DNA of 64,000 nt, taken from positions 324,970,421-325,034,420 of the forward strand of contig OZ014530.1 of NCBI GenBank assembly GCA_963966105.1. Reading direction: 5' to 3'. The position numbers and the translations under genes are program-made. Positions 47,110 to 57,450 of the stretch are shown here, piece after piece. Every line of letters starts with the position of its first letter. Positions within the stretch are counted from its first letter, which is position 1. The DNA is from Volucella zonaria. Lineage: Eukaryota; Arthropoda; Insecta; Diptera; Syrphidae. The notes beneath the pieces are model-generated. The model searched no databases. It saw only the letters and a program-made list of their open reading frames with translations, and was not told the DNA's origin.

Positions 47110-48730
47110 AAGTATTCACAGAATTCATATTTTTTGTAATGTTGCCAACTGGTTTCCATTTCGGCAAAGGTACTTACTTATACTTAGGTGGGGTTAAAGT
47201 TAGTCCGATCCTTCTCGGTTGAGATTCCCTTCTACTTGTGCGCACCACGTAAGCTGAGGTCTTTCTGTTTTGCGTCGTCCCTCCGGGTTGAAGTCGAATA
47301 ATCTTCTGGAGTATTGAAGTTCATTCGTTGCACATGTTCCAACCATCACAGGCGACTAATTTACAATTTTTTGACCAGGTCAATGTCACATAACGGCTTG
47401 TAGAGTCCGCCAGTAAATCCCCTCCTCCAAACCCCGTCAACTCAAATGGCACCAAAAATCAACCCGAAAATCTTACGTTCGAAACGGCCAAGGACATTTT
47501 TATCCACCTTAGCTAACGCCCATGCTTCTGCGCCATAAAACTGGACTGGGATGATGAGGGTCTTTTATATAGAGTCTCCTCAGTGCTTCTGGACATGATC
47601 TTACTACTCATTTGTAGTCTTTAGGCCGAGGAAACAGCGAATGATAAGAGGTACATACTCTTCGTTTGATGTGTTGTTGGCAAAATTAATAGCAGAGCCA
47701 AGGTGTCTACCTTGGTACCTTACTAGCTCGACTATGACCTTCTTTTTAATTCTTCGATGTGTTGTGGCCCTTCTTGTTGACAGCATATACTTGGTTTTGT
47801 CCTCATTTACCCATAAAACCCTGCTACCAATCAGGTAGTGCATTGCAGATTGCATGGGAGGTAACATCTTGTACGCAATATTGGACACACTTATACTTTT
47901 GTAGTTGGGGCAGTTGAGGGGGTACCCTTTTTTGAGTATCCTCTCGACTAGTACTGTGAAAATACCATCTACTTTTGGTAACAGACCTAAGCTATTTGAA
48001 GAGTCTTTTGAGAGATCTTTTCGGAGACGCGACATTCCTGGTAGTTTTGCCAGGTTCTCGCATTTTTTCTCCAGTCTGCTCCCTTGGACTTTCTCAATCT
48101 TTTATTGAAGTTGGTTAAAGAGTACTTATATAGGTCCCAATTATGGCTGTGTTTGGATTTGTTAAAAAATTTTCTCACTACTTTACGCAGTGTGTTCAAG
48201 TTGAGATAATGGCTTTATTTATTGTAGTTGATCCACTGCCTCATTTACGTCCCCAATGGATTGTAGAGATGAGTGAGTCAGCTTTGATAGCGAGATTTTT
48301 TTGAAAAGTACACCGGTTCGTGAGTTCTAAAAGATCTTTATCACTACTTCAGAATTACTGTAATTTGTCTTTCGCAAAATTCGAATATACATACATATGT
48401 TAAGCTGTTGTGTAGTATCCACTAACCGCATACGTCCTGACAACTTTATTTACAGTACTTTGGAGGAAGTGTGTAACATTCATCCAGCAATTTGTTTTGT
48501 CTCCAGTGTCCATGTGCTGGGTAATCAACTTTTTTTTTTACATCATTAGGTTTCAAAACGGAGAAAGTTTAGACCACCTTTGTGGATTTGACCGTATCAA
48601 CTGACCTCCGTCTACCAGAACTTCGGATCTTTGCTGGTCGTAGCACAGGCTTTTTGAACAGTTCCGTTCACTGGAACTGTTATTGCATCGGCTTTATTTC
48701 GATATAATGTGAAGTAAAGCGCTCGACTAA
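47110..48730 (-). pseudogene. Non-LTR retrotransposon relic(s)
   Basis: Minus strand, several frames. At the upstream end the text resembles the region before RT in LOA/RTE-like elements (VRKFFNKSKHSHNWDLYKYS, then LSKDSSNSLGLLPKVDGIFT, 48199-47940). Then KKGYPLNCPNYKSISVSNIA corresponds to the RT 'KKGD...C.NYRGISLLN.AYK' block. VNEDKTKYMLSTRR (about 47770) and FYGAEAWALAKVDKN with FERKIFG (47560-47490) match the C-terminal half of RTE/BovB-like proteins. The catalytic palm is deleted. The switch in flavour between the two parts suggests either one rearranged element or two fused fragments. Confidence 0.65.
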
Positions 48731-49397
48731 AGGAACCAGAAGCTTTCTTTCTCTCAGCGGTGTTCAAGATAGAAGAAAAAAATTCGGTTTCAATTTTGAG
48801 AGTTTAATCGGTTTCAGCAAGTGCCATTCTCGCCTATATGTTCGTCCGTCGCTAGAGGTGGCTTTAGACACTTTCTCGTTCCTGTATTTGGATTTTATTT
48901 GCGCTATGTGTCTGCGCATTAGACAGAAGTCTATGCCTCTTCTGGAATCCGTCTGATCTTTTTTGTTTCCCGAATCAAGCCATCAAAAGCAGCAGTTTGA
49001 CCAGCCACATATCTATGTATGTATTTTGTTGGGGTTTAAACCGTACCAGACGAGGAATCTCCGGTGCTCATAGTGGCAAATATTGTCAACTTACATATAC
49101 TCGTATGATGAATATACCTAGGTTGATAATCCCTTTGTCACTGAACCTTCTTTACTAAACAAAAGTTTCTTTTTGGCAGCTAAAGAAACCAGAGCCTATG
49201 TCTACCTGATACATCAATTCTGAGGAGAAGAAACATCGTCTCTATCCTACGGAAGCGTGTACAATCGCTAGTTATAATTTCTGCTAATTTAAAGGGTTTA
49301 AAGGGATCCATCGAATATTTTCTCTTGTATAATAGACAGAAATAATGATTAAAAAATTATTTTTCAAACTGTTTATCTCATGTTTTTGCATTTTCAG
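48731..49397. other. Unassigned interval
   Basis: Probably further decayed retroelement sequence on the minus strand (for example GIDFCLMRRHIAQIKSKYRN near 48880-48940), but I cannot place it in a family. It ends at the acceptor of candidate exon B. Confidence 0.25.
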
Positions 49398-49524
49398 GTT
49401 AAACAGCGCAGCCGCACCAATGTCGAAGAATGTCGAAGTGAAAAAGATGCGACATCAAATTTGATTGTGAAAAAACTACAATCTAATTTTTATCATCTTC
49501 TTAATCCAGCTCATGGTGTAGGTC
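49398..49524 (+). CDS. Candidate exon B of an unidentified spliced gene
   Basis: A 127 bp block bounded by tttttgcattttcag and gtaagt, open throughout in one frame only: VKQRSRTNVEECRSEKDATS, then NLIVKKLQSNFYHLLNPAHG, then VG. The pyrimidine-rich acceptor and consensus donor are the best splice pair in this part of the window. It ends in phase 1. The block is charged and helical, with no family recognised. Confidence 0.4.
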
Positions 49525-50255
49525 GTAAGTACTAGACTTAAGCTATCTAACAGTAGAGTCAGCAATACGATAGAAAACCAAAACTTCCCACATGTAATGT
49601 GATGATAGCCAACGTTAATATTATTATTCCTACTTTTATTTTATTATTTATTATAACATAATTTTAATCACGCTTCATAGGTAATACCAAAAATATGATA
49701 AATTTTTTGATTGTTTATTGTAAAATTTGATAGTTTTTTATTCTATGATAAATTAAGCGTGATTTCAAATTGGTAACTAACCGTATAGTCATTCAAATTT
49801 TTGAATTTCATTCTTAGAGTGATATCGGATATTTTCCATTGGCCTAATTCATAATATTTGGTTAAATCGTGGACTAAAGTAAAACAAAAAGTGTGCGAAT
49901 TGAAAAAATAATTTGTTACAAAATAACTTTTGAAATTGTTATTAAGAGGTTTATACAAAAATGTAATATGCTTTTAGATACATTTTATTTTATTTGGCAC
50001 AATTTAGGTGGAAGATTTTTTTATTTGAAAATCTAAATACTAGATAATGGGCTAATGTAACAGTGGTGTTGCTGGTTTTTCGGGTTAGGGGAAGGCTTTC
50101 GATTCCGTGGAAGAACCAAAATTGTTTCAGCTCGTCAGAGGCGACTCGTTTACCTCTCCCATTAGTATGCGGAACGCAGTACTCTTTGAGTAGACAATGA
50201 ATGAAATTTAATTCAAAGGAATATGTTAAAAAAAAAAACAATAACGCTTTATTAG
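49525..50255. other. AT-rich interval between candidate exons B and C
   Basis: Would be an intron if the exon model holds. It has minus-strand open stretches (49958-49743 and 50241-49990), neither recognised; the second includes a less AT-rich segment (CVPHTNGRGKRVASDELKQF), possibly a transposon fragment. Confidence 0.3.
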
Positions 50256-50394
50256 GTATATAAAAAATTATTAAGTGAATTCACTTTATCGGATCTAGCC
50301 AAAAGTTTATGCGAAATCTCTAGTGTTCCACCTTTGATGCTTGAATACCGTGTCTACATCGAAGATACCAACATCGATGGATCGGAGTTTGTTT
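50256..50394 (+). CDS. Candidate exon C of an unidentified spliced gene
   Basis: Open block ending at a consensus donor (gtttgttt|gtaaga). It reads LLSEFTLSDLAKSLCEISSV, PPLMLEYRVYIEDTNIDGSE, FVC. The codon pattern is that of a genuine conserved protein, but I cannot name it. The start is ambiguous: acceptor-like AG dinucleotides lie at 50254-50255 and 50274-50275, and neither gives the phase 1 entry that exon B would need. A further exon may be missing, or B and C may be unrelated. Confidence 0.4.
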
Positions 50395-50699
50395 GTAAGA
50401 TTAACCTATTATGACCTGAATTAATTTAGTGTTCCAGAATCGTTTAATATTTTATTATATTGTGGCTATAGATCCACTTAATCATTTCTGATAGTTAGAA
50501 TTTTACTTCTGGAAAAAACCATCGGCAGCCGTATGGCATCGCTAGGTTATTATCGTGCCTCAGATGTTGTGTAACTTGAATTAAATAATTTGCTTATTGT
50601 TAGCTAACAATGTTACAAGCTATTGATAAAACTGTTTTGGGGTTTATATTTTATTATTCAAGAAAAAGATAAGTAATTTAAAAAAAAAAAGAATTTATA

Positions 50700-52456
50700 G
50701 AAAAAGTAATATATTTTTATCCTTTTTAGGATACTTTCAAGTATGAATTGCAAGTTGCAGGCTGCACAGAGCTCCACGTCACACTTTATGCATTGTAGTC
50801 TCGTTTGACTCTTACAAGTCACTAAAGCACATTTGCGACGGGATCCATTGGTAGTGGGAACTAATAAGTAATTGCGACCATCAAAACGTAAGCCGTCCTT
50901 GGTTCTATGGCCAGTTAGATAAGATTTTGAGACTGCTGGACGGCCGCCGCCACGAGGTTCATTTCTAAACTCCAAAAGGTACGTGTGAACAATTTCTCTT
51001 CGAAAATCTAGCTGAGTGAGTTTACTACCTGCTTGCTTTGACAACACCCAAGCATTGCATACGGCCGCATCAATGAGGTACGCAAAAATAGCCCACCACC
51101 ATTTCTTTCCCCGGATTCCTATGCGATAGTGTTTATATTTTGGTCCAATAGATCGGTACCTCCCATATTTTTATTATATTCTGTGAATATAGCTGGTCGC
51201 GGAACCTGAATTTTTTTTTTCTGTTGCACAATAACGACCAACATTTGTCGCAGGTTCGATACCATGAATAGTTGACATTGCTGTTACTATAGAATTATCT
51301 TTCCAGCGAACTACAATTATATCCTCCTGTTTACTTTTTGAGTGGACATGAGTTCCACGCTCAGCTCTTGCCATATTTTTCTTGCTGGTCAATGGAAGGT
51401 CATTGGGAAGGCGGTTCTCGCGAACTGTTCCCGTCCCTTCATACCCGCGTGATTTCAGATGTGCTAGCCGCTGAAAACTGGTGAACAAATTATCGAAATA
51501 GAAACTTGTTGGCAAGCACTTTACATGTTCAGGCAAATTGTCTATCATTTTCACAAGAGGCGAAGCTGCTTTCCCAAACGATTTGTCATATTCAGGATTT
51601 TCCTGAATACTCTCGAAGTCAACCAAGTAACCATAAGGCGTGTTCAGGCACCAGTTTTTAAAACCGAACCGGTTTGCCGCGGATAAACTGCTTACACCCG
51701 TGTTTTCCAAAATACTCTATCATAGACTCATCATGGTTTAGAGTAGAAGATGGCACATAGTTTTCTAACAAGTTCTTTTATATGATATCAATGAGTAGTC
51801 TCAGCTTCCACATCTTGTCTGTGGCAAGCATGTAATTGTTGTCCGCACAATGTAAAAAAACGCATTATTTTCATAAATCTATCTCGTCGCATACAGTTAT
51901 AGACCATCAAATTTCTCATATCTTCGCCTTGGTCCCAATAATGTCTCTTAGAAAGGACAGTATTGTAGCCAAATAAAATAAGAATAGCGATGAAAACCTT
52001 CATATCGTCTTGAGTTATTTTTGGGTCCGAGCAGTTGCGAAAAGAGGTTAAGAACATTTTCTGCTAGAAAACGATCCAGCATTTCCACAGGCGATTTTTC
52101 TGTATAAGATCGATAATTCGCTTCAGGAAATATAGGATACTGGCAAATTACTATAAATCGTCATCTGTCCAGATACGATACGCTTTTTTGTTTTTTTTTT
52201 TTGTTGGAGGTTCGTCTTCATCAGAACTGACAGAACTATCGGAACTACTCGATGAATCAAGTCGATGAGCATTGCCTTCTATTCCGCGACCCCTATCCCT
52301 ACTAGATGCAGAGCGATCACGTGGAGTGTGAGACCCACGAAACGGCTTATGAGAAGACCGAGAGTAAATAGCAGAAAACCCGGTCTCAGGTTCAAAGTTA
52401 GAAGGTACTTCTTTACGACTTGAGCGTGTTTGGATGATGCTAGTACCACTTCGCAT
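50700..52456 (-). pseudogene. piggyBac-type transposase relic 1
   Basis: Minus strand, reading N to C. A Ser/Asp-rich N-terminus (52456-52151) is followed by a helical piece with ITQDDMKVFIAILILFGYN (52057-51788). The core (51710-51174) carries PTSFYFDNLFTSFQRL (first catalytic Asp) and VRWKDNSIVTAMST (second). The third Asp motif, NMGGTDLLDQ with RGKKWWWAIFAYL, is in another frame at about 51165-51060. The C-terminus (51047-50700) has GRPAVSK and a cysteine-rich finger (CALVTCKSQTRLQCIKC and CAAC), as in piggyBac-family proteins. At least three frame breaks and one stop make it inactive. Confidence 0.88.
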
Positions 52457-52927
52457 CTGGCATTGAGTTGTCGACCTGTAAGGTTATTTATAAGACCACC
52501 TTATATCCCTAAAAAAAATCAATAACAGTTAATAAACACAGGAAAAACTAAAACAACGAAAAGACTACATAACAGCCTACAGGTGCCGAAAGGCTCCCGT
52601 CACTTTTCGCGTAGGATAAACCGAACACATGAAGAAGATTGGATAATATTATTGCATTATCAAGACAAACGATGTTTTGAAACAAATAAAAAATACATAA
52701 ATGTAGCAATTTACGGAAAATTAATAAAATATCATGTACTTACTTGAATCGCACAGTCATTTTTTGCAATAATTTCACAACACAAAATAAAAAAATTCCA
52801 ATGCCAGTCGTAACAAGCCTACTGGTTTGCACTAAATACTAGAAAAGAAAGCTAACCATGGCTAGAACCACATGGAAAATTGACGTTTTGTAATTATTAA
52901 TTATGACACAAAAAAACGGGTGCCATA
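52457..52927. other. Unassigned interval between piggyBac 1 and the small MITE
   Basis: AT-rich, about 470 bp. A palindrome-like segment (gtgccgaaaggctcccgtcac, 52582-52602 region) may belong to the terminal region of piggyBac 1. No TTAA-flanked terminal repeat is clearly paired. Confidence 0.3.
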
Positions 52928-53169
52928 CAGCACCGCTAGGATACCATGATTTGTTCGAGTTAGAGGGAGTTTTGGAAAAATTCGAGTTGGAGAGAGAAAC
53001 ATTTTTTTTTGTTTTAAAGCGTTTATTTAATAAAAAAAAAGTTAACCATTTCGAACCGAAATTGCCCCGAAGGAAATCTGAATTTGCTGTCGAGAAAATA
53101 TTAAATGTAAGGGAACAATACAATTTTTCATCGTTCGTTTTTATTTTTTTTTTTCCACTAGGGGCGCTG
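52928..53169. mobile_element. 242 bp TA-flanked MITE
   Basis: Begins cagcaccgctag and ends ctaggggcgctg, a 12 bp imperfect inverted repeat (two mismatches), with TA directly outside both ends (52926-52927 and 53170-53171). TA duplication and the small size point to a Tc1/mariner-superfamily MITE. A plus-strand open stretch runs through it, but it is low complexity and extends past the element, so I do not call it a gene. Confidence 0.75.
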
Positions 53170-53186
53170 TACTTTTTTTTGTAAAT

Positions 53187-53203
53187 TGGGATGTATTGTC
53201 CCA
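53187..53203. repeat. Palindromic 17-mer, copy 1
   Basis: tgggatgtattgtccca, with tggga/tccca arms. A one-base variant lies at 54948-54964, so the two flank piggyBac relic 2 and are probably its subterminal repeats. Confidence 0.6.
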
Positions 53204-53279
53204 ACCGTATCTAAGGCAAATAAAGAAAGCAATTTGTAAATAATGAATAGTTTAGAATATTTTATTGTTTATTGTTTTT

Positions 53280-54859
53280 TACGTGGTAAGGAGTGAAACA
53301 ACTAAAGCACAATGGAACATCACAAGCCGTGCAAGTAAATAGTGTTCTTTTATCATTTTTCCGCCTTTCTTGTCCTTGTAGCACTTTACACATCTCCTGC
53401 GTATTTTTCCTTCTATGGGCATATGATCGCCTAAAACTCCATACTGTACAGTGCTACGCTTCTGATATCGCCCAGTTTTCTTCTTTTTCGGTGTTTTAGT
53501 TTTCTGTAGACCATCGTTTATCATTTGCTCTGCCAGCGTTGACACATAATCAATGTAAGGTAACTTCGGTAAGTGATGAGTGAGTTTCTTTATACATAAT
53601 CCATGCGTTTACGCAAGTTGATTGAACTAATTTATAAAAAACTTTCTTCCAATATTTGCCGGACTTTCGATTTATGTCATAGAGTTGTTCCATTTGTTCG
53701 GATAAGTCGACCCCATCTATAAATTTGTTGTAAAAAATAATAGATTCTGGACAGTTAGTTTCTACCTTCTCACCATTCTTTTGTTTGCGTCGAATAGTTC
53801 CTAGCTTAGATCCGTGGCAGTTACTCATTACACTTACCAATTTTGTATCTTGCATGATGATCCAATCTGGTTCATATAAATAAAACTGTCTCCTCTCGGC
53901 AACTTAGTCGGGCAGGATGGAACTTGTTTTCGGTTCGATATATGGTGCCAACAGCAGGAAATAATAAAGTGTTAAAAAGATGAACTGAAGAAAAGAAGCG
54001 ATCAAAGCAACCCGTTCTCCCAACGTACCTTCCAGCATTTGTGACTCTTTTCCACAGTAAATATTAAAATCGTAAATGTATCCTGTATTTGAATCCGATG
54101 GTTTCCAAATCATTATCCCCCTTTTTATAGGTTTCAATGGAAGATATTGTTTCAGGGTAGATCTACCCTTGAACTTGACCAGGGATTCATCATCTAAGGC
54201 CTGGAAAGAACTATCTTCTCTGCTTTGATTGAATGTTTTTTTTAGGCAACTGGCAACTTCTTCAAGATAATATGTCTTAGAACACTCAGTTGGCTTATTG
54301 GGGTTGTTGAAATACAATTTCGAGTGCAACATAAGAAATCTATCACGAGATATGCTATTTCTAATTAGTAAGTTACCAACCGATTTCTTTTTGGACCAAT
54401 ACATTGGCATTGTTTTTCGGAACTTATCCTCTTGGGAGCTTTTGAGGATTTGAATACTTTCGTTTGTACATTGGCTTATCCATACAATAAATTCGAAAAC
54501 GTGTCCAATTCACTCGAACCCCTATCCACAATAGTTTCAGGTGGAACAATCATTCTTGGAACTGTGGTATCGACAGACCAAATATTTTCTGTTTCCGCTG
54601 TGAGCGGCCTAATATCTCCTGTGGTTTCCCTACCGATAATCTCGTCATTTTGTGATTGTTCTATTTGTTCTGTCAAATTGACACATTCTTCCATATCCGC
54701 ATCTGCTTGGTCTTCATCATCTTCAGAGCTCGAGTAATTTGACTGAGATTCTTCCTCTTCGTACTCCGAACCACTATCCTCGAAATCCTCTGACTCGTCT
54801 GAGGTTGCATATAGGACGTCCTCTATTTCTCTTCCTCTCAAACCTCGACTAGAAGACAT
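53280..54859 (-). pseudogene. piggyBac-type transposase relic 2
   Basis: A different piggyBac lineage from relic 1. The N-terminal acidic ORF (54859-54476) carries DEDQADADMEE. The core (54410-53904) has MPMYWSKKKSVGN, SISRDRFLMLHSKLYFNNP, ALDDESLVKFKGRSTLKQYL and SDSNTGYIYDFNIYCGKE. The first catalytic Asp motif, CFDRFFSSVHL, is found after a frameshift (about 54000-53970). The second is QDTKLVSVMSN (53855 on). The third is FIDGVDLSEQ (about 53710), followed by KYWKKVFYKLV. The C-terminus (53545-53279) has RRRCVKCYKDKKGG and FHC. All three Asp are present, but the coding sequence is broken into at least four pieces. Confidence 0.88.
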
Positions 54860-54947
54860 ACTTTCCTACATAAAAAAAATTATTGTGTAACAAAAAAAAA
54901 GTACATTGCATACTGCAGGGACATATAATCTCAACAGAAAAAACTAC

Positions 54948-54964
54948 TGGGATATATTGTCCCA
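54948..54964. repeat. Palindromic 17-mer, copy 2
   Basis: tgggatatattgtccca, mate of 53187-53203 on the other side of piggyBac relic 2. A further attgtcccag is at 55261-55270. Confidence 0.6.
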
Positions 54965-55494
54965 AAAAATTAAAATGCACAAAAATAACAATTAATATTA
55001 ATTTTTTAGTATCAATATAAGCCAATATTTATTTATAATAAATTACTTGTTTTTAAAATCTACAAGAAAGTGTAAATTATAAAACGTACATCAAGTTATA
55101 GACAAAAAACAATGAATTTACGCACCAATTATGGAGGCACGTGCCTTTAAATCACAATTACAAACAACTGACGTTTGGAAACACCGCATAGGTAACGGGA
55201 TATTAAAGTTTCAGTCAAAAACACCGAAAAAAAGCCAACCGCTAATAATTTCCGTACTAAATTGTCCCAGTAGGATTTTTAAAATTTTTTGGGGATGTAT
55301 TTTCACAATCGGTTCGAAAGGGTTAACGTAAAAAGTAAAAAAAAATAAATAAAAAATAGCTTGCTAAATTAAAATTAAAATAAGGCACGTAAATTCATTG
55401 TTCTATCGTCAAAATCTTATTTAAATAACTTACTTAAAAAAATTGTTATTTTTGATTGGGTCATCACAGGTGGAGTGTTTGTTTTTTTTTTTTT
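54965..55494. other. 5' flank of piggyBac 2 and unassigned AT-rich DNA
   Basis: Contains cggttcgaaaggg directly followed by ttaa (55323-55326), which would suit the 5' end of piggyBac 2 with its TTAA target. The matching end on the other side was not found. The remainder is poly-A/T-rich. Confidence 0.4.
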
Positions 55495-56231
55495 AAATGA
55501 CTAGTTTAAAAAGATAGTTTTGAACTTCATCCGGTACTTGGTTAGTCAATTCTATTGCAGATTGCAGATATTCAATCGCGTTCTCAATTTCGGTTTTTCT
55601 TAGCATTTCTATATTAATTAACTCGAGTTTTTCTTCATCTTCACTTTAGTTTGCGTTATTTTCAGCATTAATTATTTCTTCCAAAACAGACTGATTGTCA
55701 GGTATGTACTTCTGTAGCCACGATACCGTCACCGACCTCCATAAAGTGTTTCCAATTAACATCTGCGACATTATAATTCGCTTCTGTTAACTTGTTCCAC
55801 ATTTGCTCGATTTCATGGGCGTCCTCGTTCTCAGATCTAAGTAAATTGAGCGGAATTTCATCTTCTTCGTCCCACGGCTCGTCTCTAAACCCGGCCTTTT
55901 TAAAACAATTTTCAATCGTTAACGGAGTTACATCTTCTACCCATGCTCTTGAAATTTCCCGTACACAGTCTAGAAGTGATATTTTGTAATCTTCTTTTTT
56001 GGTTTCCCAAATCCTTAAGGTTTTTGTTAGTATATGGCACTTATAGTGCACTTTCAAATTTTGTATTATTCCCATGTCCATTAGTTGAACTATTGAAATC
56101 AGGTTGGGTGGGAAGAACTCAAGCTTTATAAAGTTTAATTTAACTTTTACTTGTTTAGGGTGAGCTGGGCAGTTATCGATGATAAGCAAGACCTTTCGTT
56201 TTGATCTTGCAAATTTTGCGTCAAGCTTCAA
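55495..56231 (-). pseudogene. Tigger/pogo-type DDE transposase fragment
   Basis: Minus strand, 177-codon ORF (56231-55698) plus a continuation after a break. VLLIIDNCPAHPKQ carries the second catalytic Asp of DDE_1 (jerky/Tigger/pogo) transposases, and LEFFPPNLISIVQLMDMGII corresponds to 'FLPPNTTS.IQPMDQGVI', with an Asp at the third position. The tail (ENCFKKAGF, then acidic residues) is typical of the family. The CENP-B-like HTH half and first catalytic Asp are absent; a different AT-rich segment replaces them at 56232. Confidence 0.82.
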
Positions 56232-57048
56232 AAAGATCTGCTGTAATATGTTGTTTTACTAATTTGTTAAAAAAGAAAGACTAAATAATGCCTTCGACAG
56301 GGCATGGAATTAACTGTCTTTATTGATTTAATTCCGGTATTTATACAAATTTGGCATAGTCACTGTACGGTGACTATGCTTGTAAACGAACGTTTAACGT
56401 AGCAAGAAACATGACTCCACAATCGGTGATACATTTGCTGCAGTGTTTCTAAGGCTGAGCACTTGAATTAGTTCAAATGAGTATTAGGTCACTGGCACCA
56501 TGAATCATTCGTGCTTTATTTATGTTGTTGGTATTCTGTAGTTTGGTTTGCTTCTTGATACGTCACAGTATGATAGGCGAAATTTATGCATAAAAAGCGA
56601 GAATAAGTCAGAATTATTACCTAGCAAAATCTCGGCGGCTCGAATTCCAGCTCGCCACTCTATTACGGAATGCTAGATTGTATCGCCCCTTTTTTTCTAA
56701 GCATCGTTGAACATTCCATTCATAGCAGGCATATCGAGTATTTTATTCCCTACATACATCCTAGTAATAACTCCTTTTTTGCCTGCTGGAAGGCCCACAT
56801 AAAGACTATTAACTATCTTACCAAAGTATGTAGCGTTGACGTAGATATCGTCGTGGCAACTTAAGTCGGTAGAGCGGTAAAAGGCGAGGGGGGTGTGACT
56901 CGATACATACGCCTCTGTTGGCGTAATGAAAGACGTTACTTTTATTTTGTTATTTTTATTGTTTTTTAAAACTCTTTCGAAATAATAATACAAAAAAATT
57001 GTTACTGCCTTTGAGGAGTCCTTACCCACAGGTATGCGGTCCGGGGAC
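56232..57048 (-). other. Possible second LTR-like insertion
   Basis: On the minus strand about 56600-56250 has a TATA-like tataaatacc (56337-56346), then aataaag (about 56320), resembling an LTR promoter and polyA region. It separates the Tigger fragment from the gypsy LTR. Upstream of it a 110-codon ORF (57029-56697) ends in a stop just before an A-rich, G-tailed tract that could be a polypurine tract. I cannot identify the ORF or prove the LTR, as no second copy is in the window. Confidence 0.3.
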
Positions 57049-57450
57049 TGTAGTACCTGTTAAAGTACGGGCTTCTAAAAGGGTCAACCAAGGGGCAAAA
57101 ATATATTTATTAATTAATACGCGCAAGAAGTGTGGTGTATTCTTCCAAGGACGGTAGAAAACGGTTGCATTGAATAACACCTCAAACCCCTAATTGAACA
57201 AGATTGAAGATCTCAAGAGCGGTGCTGGCTATTTATACCCATTTGGTGGAGTAGAACACATACAGCTGGAAGAGCTTTTTGAAAACATAAGTTAAAGCTT
57301 TATGAGCTTTTGTTATACTTTTGATTCTAGTGTACAGTAAGAGCAAACATTTTTTGAAAATTAATTTAAATTCAGATTTTTTACATTTCAATAAATAGTT
57401 CAAGAAAATAGAGTATTTTTATGTTGCCAATTAATTATTGGGTTGCTACA
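57049..57450 (-). repeat. 3' LTR of the Ty3/gypsy element
   Basis: 402 bp. In the element's sense it starts tgtagcaaccc just after a polypurine tract (agagagggagac) and ends ggtactaca, so its ends are an imperfect TGTAG...CTACA inverted repeat. Inside is a TATA box (tataaatagcc, 57227-57237) and an aataaatata polyA-type signal near 57100. It lies directly downstream of the integrase end. No second copy is in the window, so the 5' LTR has been lost or lies outside. Confidence 0.78.

Noticed and set aside
52903..53184. 93-codon plus-strand frame through the small MITE.
   Set aside because: Starts outside and ends outside the element, is driven by T/A runs, and has no recognised domain.
54432..54737. 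101-codon plus-strand frame opposite piggyBac 2.
   Set aside because: Ser/Val-rich antisense of the acidic N-terminus of the transposase.
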